DNA of 64,000 bases, from the NCBI GenBank assembly GCA_016748015.1, contig JAAOMT010000012.1, forward strand, positions 124,001 to 188,000. The letters are read 5' to 3'. This stretch comes from Geosiphon pyriformis (lineage: Eukaryota > Glomeromycota > Glomeromycetes > Archaeosporales > Geosiphonaceae). Position numbers and translations under genes: made by a program. The notes under the pieces are model-generated. The model was not told the DNA's origin. It saw nothing but the letters and a program-made list of their open reading frames with translations, and did no database searches. Below, piece after piece: positions 61,191-64,000 of the stretch. Within the stretch, counting starts at the first letter, position 1; each line of letters begins with the position of its first letter.

Positions 61191-64000
61191 AGATAATTAT
61201 TTAGGGTGTTAAAACAAATAACAAACTTATAACTTGGTGCTTAATTGCTATAATAGTGGTAATTTCTGAAGATTTTTATGGTCTGAAGATTTTGGGTTGA
61301 GTCTTTTGTATAATAAACAGAGATTTAAGTATTGTTTTATTCATAGCTTTTCAGAATCACAATTTTGTCAAATTTTTTTCTCTGCATAATGGCCAGTAAT
61401 CTTTCTGGTAAGCTATTTTTAATTATAAGTGTTCTATCTTTGTTTTATGAGTCTTTTACCAGTTCTTTTGACATCAGTAATTCTGTACATTAATCTTTAA
61501 TCAATTAGTAAATAATAACAAAACAAAAAAGAAAAAAATAAATAAAGAAATAAGTCAAAGCAAGAAAGAGTTAATATCTTATCAATAGTTGTGATTAAGA
61601 ACTATTGGTCTAGTATAATTAAGTATCAACAATTATCAACATAAATTTGTTAATAGTGGAAAGATAAATTGTAATAATAACAAGTATTTTATTAATATTT
61701 GATGTTTTCACTTTAAGTTATAGAATACTATCATATAAAAAGATAGATATGAAATGAAACTGATGGTTCTAAACTAAAGATTTTGTCTTTTCTGCTTTTA
61801 ATACTACCACTATATATAAATAAATTTTATTGTACAAGATTCCTTGAATTTCTTAATTTTCTAACTAGAATTTCTGGAATTTCTGAAATTTTGGAATTTC
61901 TGGAATCCTGTAATTTCTTGAAAAAAATTCTGGGATTCTGGAATCTTGCAATTCTTTATACAAAAATCTTATAATTCTGAAATCCTGCAATTCCTCTTAG
62001 AAAAATTCTGGAATTCTACTTTTATTACACCTATTATAATTAGCTAATTTATGTACTAATATAATTTTTATATTCTATAAGTAACACTAATTTATTTTAG
62101 CAGTCATGTTTTTTTGATAAGCTATTTGTAAATTTTTTAAATTTTATATCCTTCCTTTGGAGTTTTTTATTAAACTATTTTTAATGTCAATTACTTAGTG
62201 CTTAATTTTTTCAATCAGTTAATAAATCAACAAACAACAAAAAAATAAAAGAAATAAAAGAAAATAAAGAAAATAAGAAAAGAAAATAAAAATTAATATC
62301 TTGTTAATAGCTATAATCAAGAGCTATTGTTTCAGTGTGGTTAAGTGTTGGATTTTATTAACATGGAATATTGATAAAGTAGAAATAATTAGTATTTTTT
62401 AATTAAGTGGTAATAATATGGATTCAAGTAGTAATTGATAATTTATTAATAAGTAATATGGATTTTGAACTGCTTTTAACTGCTTCTTAACTGGAAATTC
62501 TAACTGTGTATTTTAGCTATAAAGTTTAGCTATTCATCAATTCTGTTTTTTCTGCTTTTAACACTCTTACTATATATATATAATTGATATTTTACAAGAT
62601 CTTACACATTTGTAAGCAATGTGCTTTAATTTTTTGAGCAATGTTTACATTGCTGAATGATATGCCTTAATCTATTGACATTGCTTATATTGTTAAGCAA
62701 TATGTCATAATTCACTGATATAGCTCTTATTGCTAAGCAATGTGTCATAATTCATCAGCAATGTGCTTATATGCTCAATACTATTTTTTTATTGGTCTAT
62801 TTTCCTATCTGTTTTTCCTATTATTTCTTTTATACTTTTTTTTATGAGTAACACTGTCATTTTTCTTATAGTTAAAGCTGGTTTTTTTAATCAAATACTT
62901 TTTTTTCATATTAACACTGTTAGACTTGATAGTGTTACCAGCTTTTGAATTTCATAAATAATTATTTAGTTTTTTAGCAGAAATCTTTTTGTTACTAATA
63001 CTGTCTTTTAAAGTACCACTTCTTTTTTTTTTCTAAATAAGACAGGTTTAATACTGATATTAAAACCAAAATTCTTAAAAGTCTTTTTCATAATAGTAAT
63101 ACTAGAGCCAATAGTGGCTTTGTAATCAAGCAAAAATAATTTGAATTTATTGTTGTTATAAGTAATTATTTGAGATGTTAATGTAAATAACAAACTTGTA
63201 ATTTGGTGTTCAATAACTGGTACAGTTAATAATATTTAAAAGTTTTGGTATTTGAAAATTTTAGTTAAGTTCTTTGTATAATAAACAGAAATTCAATGCT
63301 GATATCTTGTTGTAATGTTTCTAATTTTTTTTCCAACTCTTGAGTTGGTATGCTTTAGTATCCATAGTTTCCCAGAATGTCTATTCTGTTAATTTTTTTT
63401 TTAGCTTAATAACTAATATCTTCTGATAAGTTATCTTCAATTTTGAATGTCTACTCTTATTCTTGAGTCTTTTATCAATTTTTTTTAACATTAGTACTCC
63501 ATGCATTAATCCTTTAATCAGTTAGCAAATTAATAAAACAACAAATAAAATAAAATAAAATAAAAAAAAAAAATAAAAAAAAAAATAAAAAAAAAATTAA
63601 TATCTCATTAATAGCCATGATCAAAAGTTATTGTTTTAATATGGTTAAGTATTGGATTTTATTAACATAAAATGTTAATAGAGTAGATATAATTAATATT
63701 TCTTAATTAAGTAATGATAACATAGATTCAAGTAGTAATTGATATTTTATTGATAAATAATTTAATTCTGCTTCAAGTTGTAGAAAACTACCTTTTAAAA
63801 AAAAAATAAGATATAATTAATGTGTCAAGTATTAATTCTGAACTGGATTCTAACTGGAAATTCTGTCTTTTCTGTTTCTAATACTCTTGCTATATATACA
63901 TAATTAATGTTCTATAAGATTTCATATATTTATGAGCAATGTGTCATTATTTCTTAAACAATATTTACATTGTTAAGCAGTGTATTCTAATTTACTGACA
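61191..64000. repeat. Dispersed repeat family, further copies with internal minisatellites
   Basis: One copy starts TGTTACAGATAATTATTTAGG at about 61,191, another starts TGTTATAAGTAATTATTTGAG near 63,150 and runs past the window; a partial unit begins near 62,100. Shared blocks follow the same order as in copy 1 at 3599. Inside are a GAATTTCTGGAATTTCTG-type minisatellite (about 61,845-62,015) and an AGCAATGTG-based one (about 62,610-62,770, again near 63,930). The TGTTA start, a TTTTGTATAATAAACAG block and repetition suggest LTRs of a retrotransposon, but no coding region is visible. Confidence 0.6.

Noticed and set aside
61840-62020. CRISPR-like regular repeats
   Set aside because: The units are degenerate minisatellite copies without constant spacers, in a eukaryotic repeat region.

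Overview
The window is nuclear DNA of a filamentous fungus. It is very AT-rich outside genes, and the host genes carry many short introns (about 55-340 bp). Codon use, repeat content and gene sequences fit an arbuscular mycorrhizal fungus (Glomeromycotina, Rhizophagus-like). That placement is inferred from family resemblance; no search was run. Most proteins below were assembled by hand from spliced exons whose reading phases agree.

Layout. 1-7.6 kb: a phosphopantothenoylcysteine decarboxylase gene (CoA synthesis) with a large ATT microsatellite in an intron, then AT-rich DNA with decayed LINE pieces, one copy of a dispersed repeat family and a Tc1/mariner remnant. 7.7-31.9 kb is the gene island: HMG-box protein (+), heterotrimeric G-protein gamma subunit (-), homocitrate synthase (+), LSM1 (+), SPO11 (-), TAF1 (-), acetyl-CoA synthetase (+), DGAT1-type acyltransferase (-) and a BTB/T1-domain protein (+). 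TAF1 and the acetyl-CoA synthetase are divergent over 382 bp. LSM1 and SPO11 converge within 176 bp, and the acetyl-CoA synthetase and DGAT1 genes converge within 388 bp. Acetyl-CoA synthetase, homocitrate synthase and PPCDC all touch acetyl-CoA supply or use, and DGAT1 stores acyl chains as triacylglycerol, but nothing indicates a dedicated cluster.

31.9-64 kb is repeat territory: a near full-length but heavily AT-drifted LINE (34.2-40.9 kb), a better preserved 5'-truncated LINE (41.15-45.2 kb), other LINE pieces, and a nested structure at 46.4-60.4 kb. In the nest, a Tigger/pogo-like DNA transposon with matching terminal inverted repeats contains a complete but dead Ty3/gypsy LTR retrotransposon (47,416-56,451). 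The latter has an ATGC target duplication and a dUTPase-like domain between protease and reverse transcriptase. The right end (61.2-64 kb) holds several copies of a dispersed repeat family with internal minisatellites.

Most notable points: an apparent U12-type AT-AC intron and a 15-nt micro-exon in an intact SPO11; the dUTPase plus cysteine-rich insert in the gypsy polyprotein; a strictly 10-bp-phased ATAAY array of 19 units in both LTRs; a perfect 17-bp inverted repeat joining the LTR end to the primer-binding region; and a graded G:C-to-A:T decay among repeat copies.
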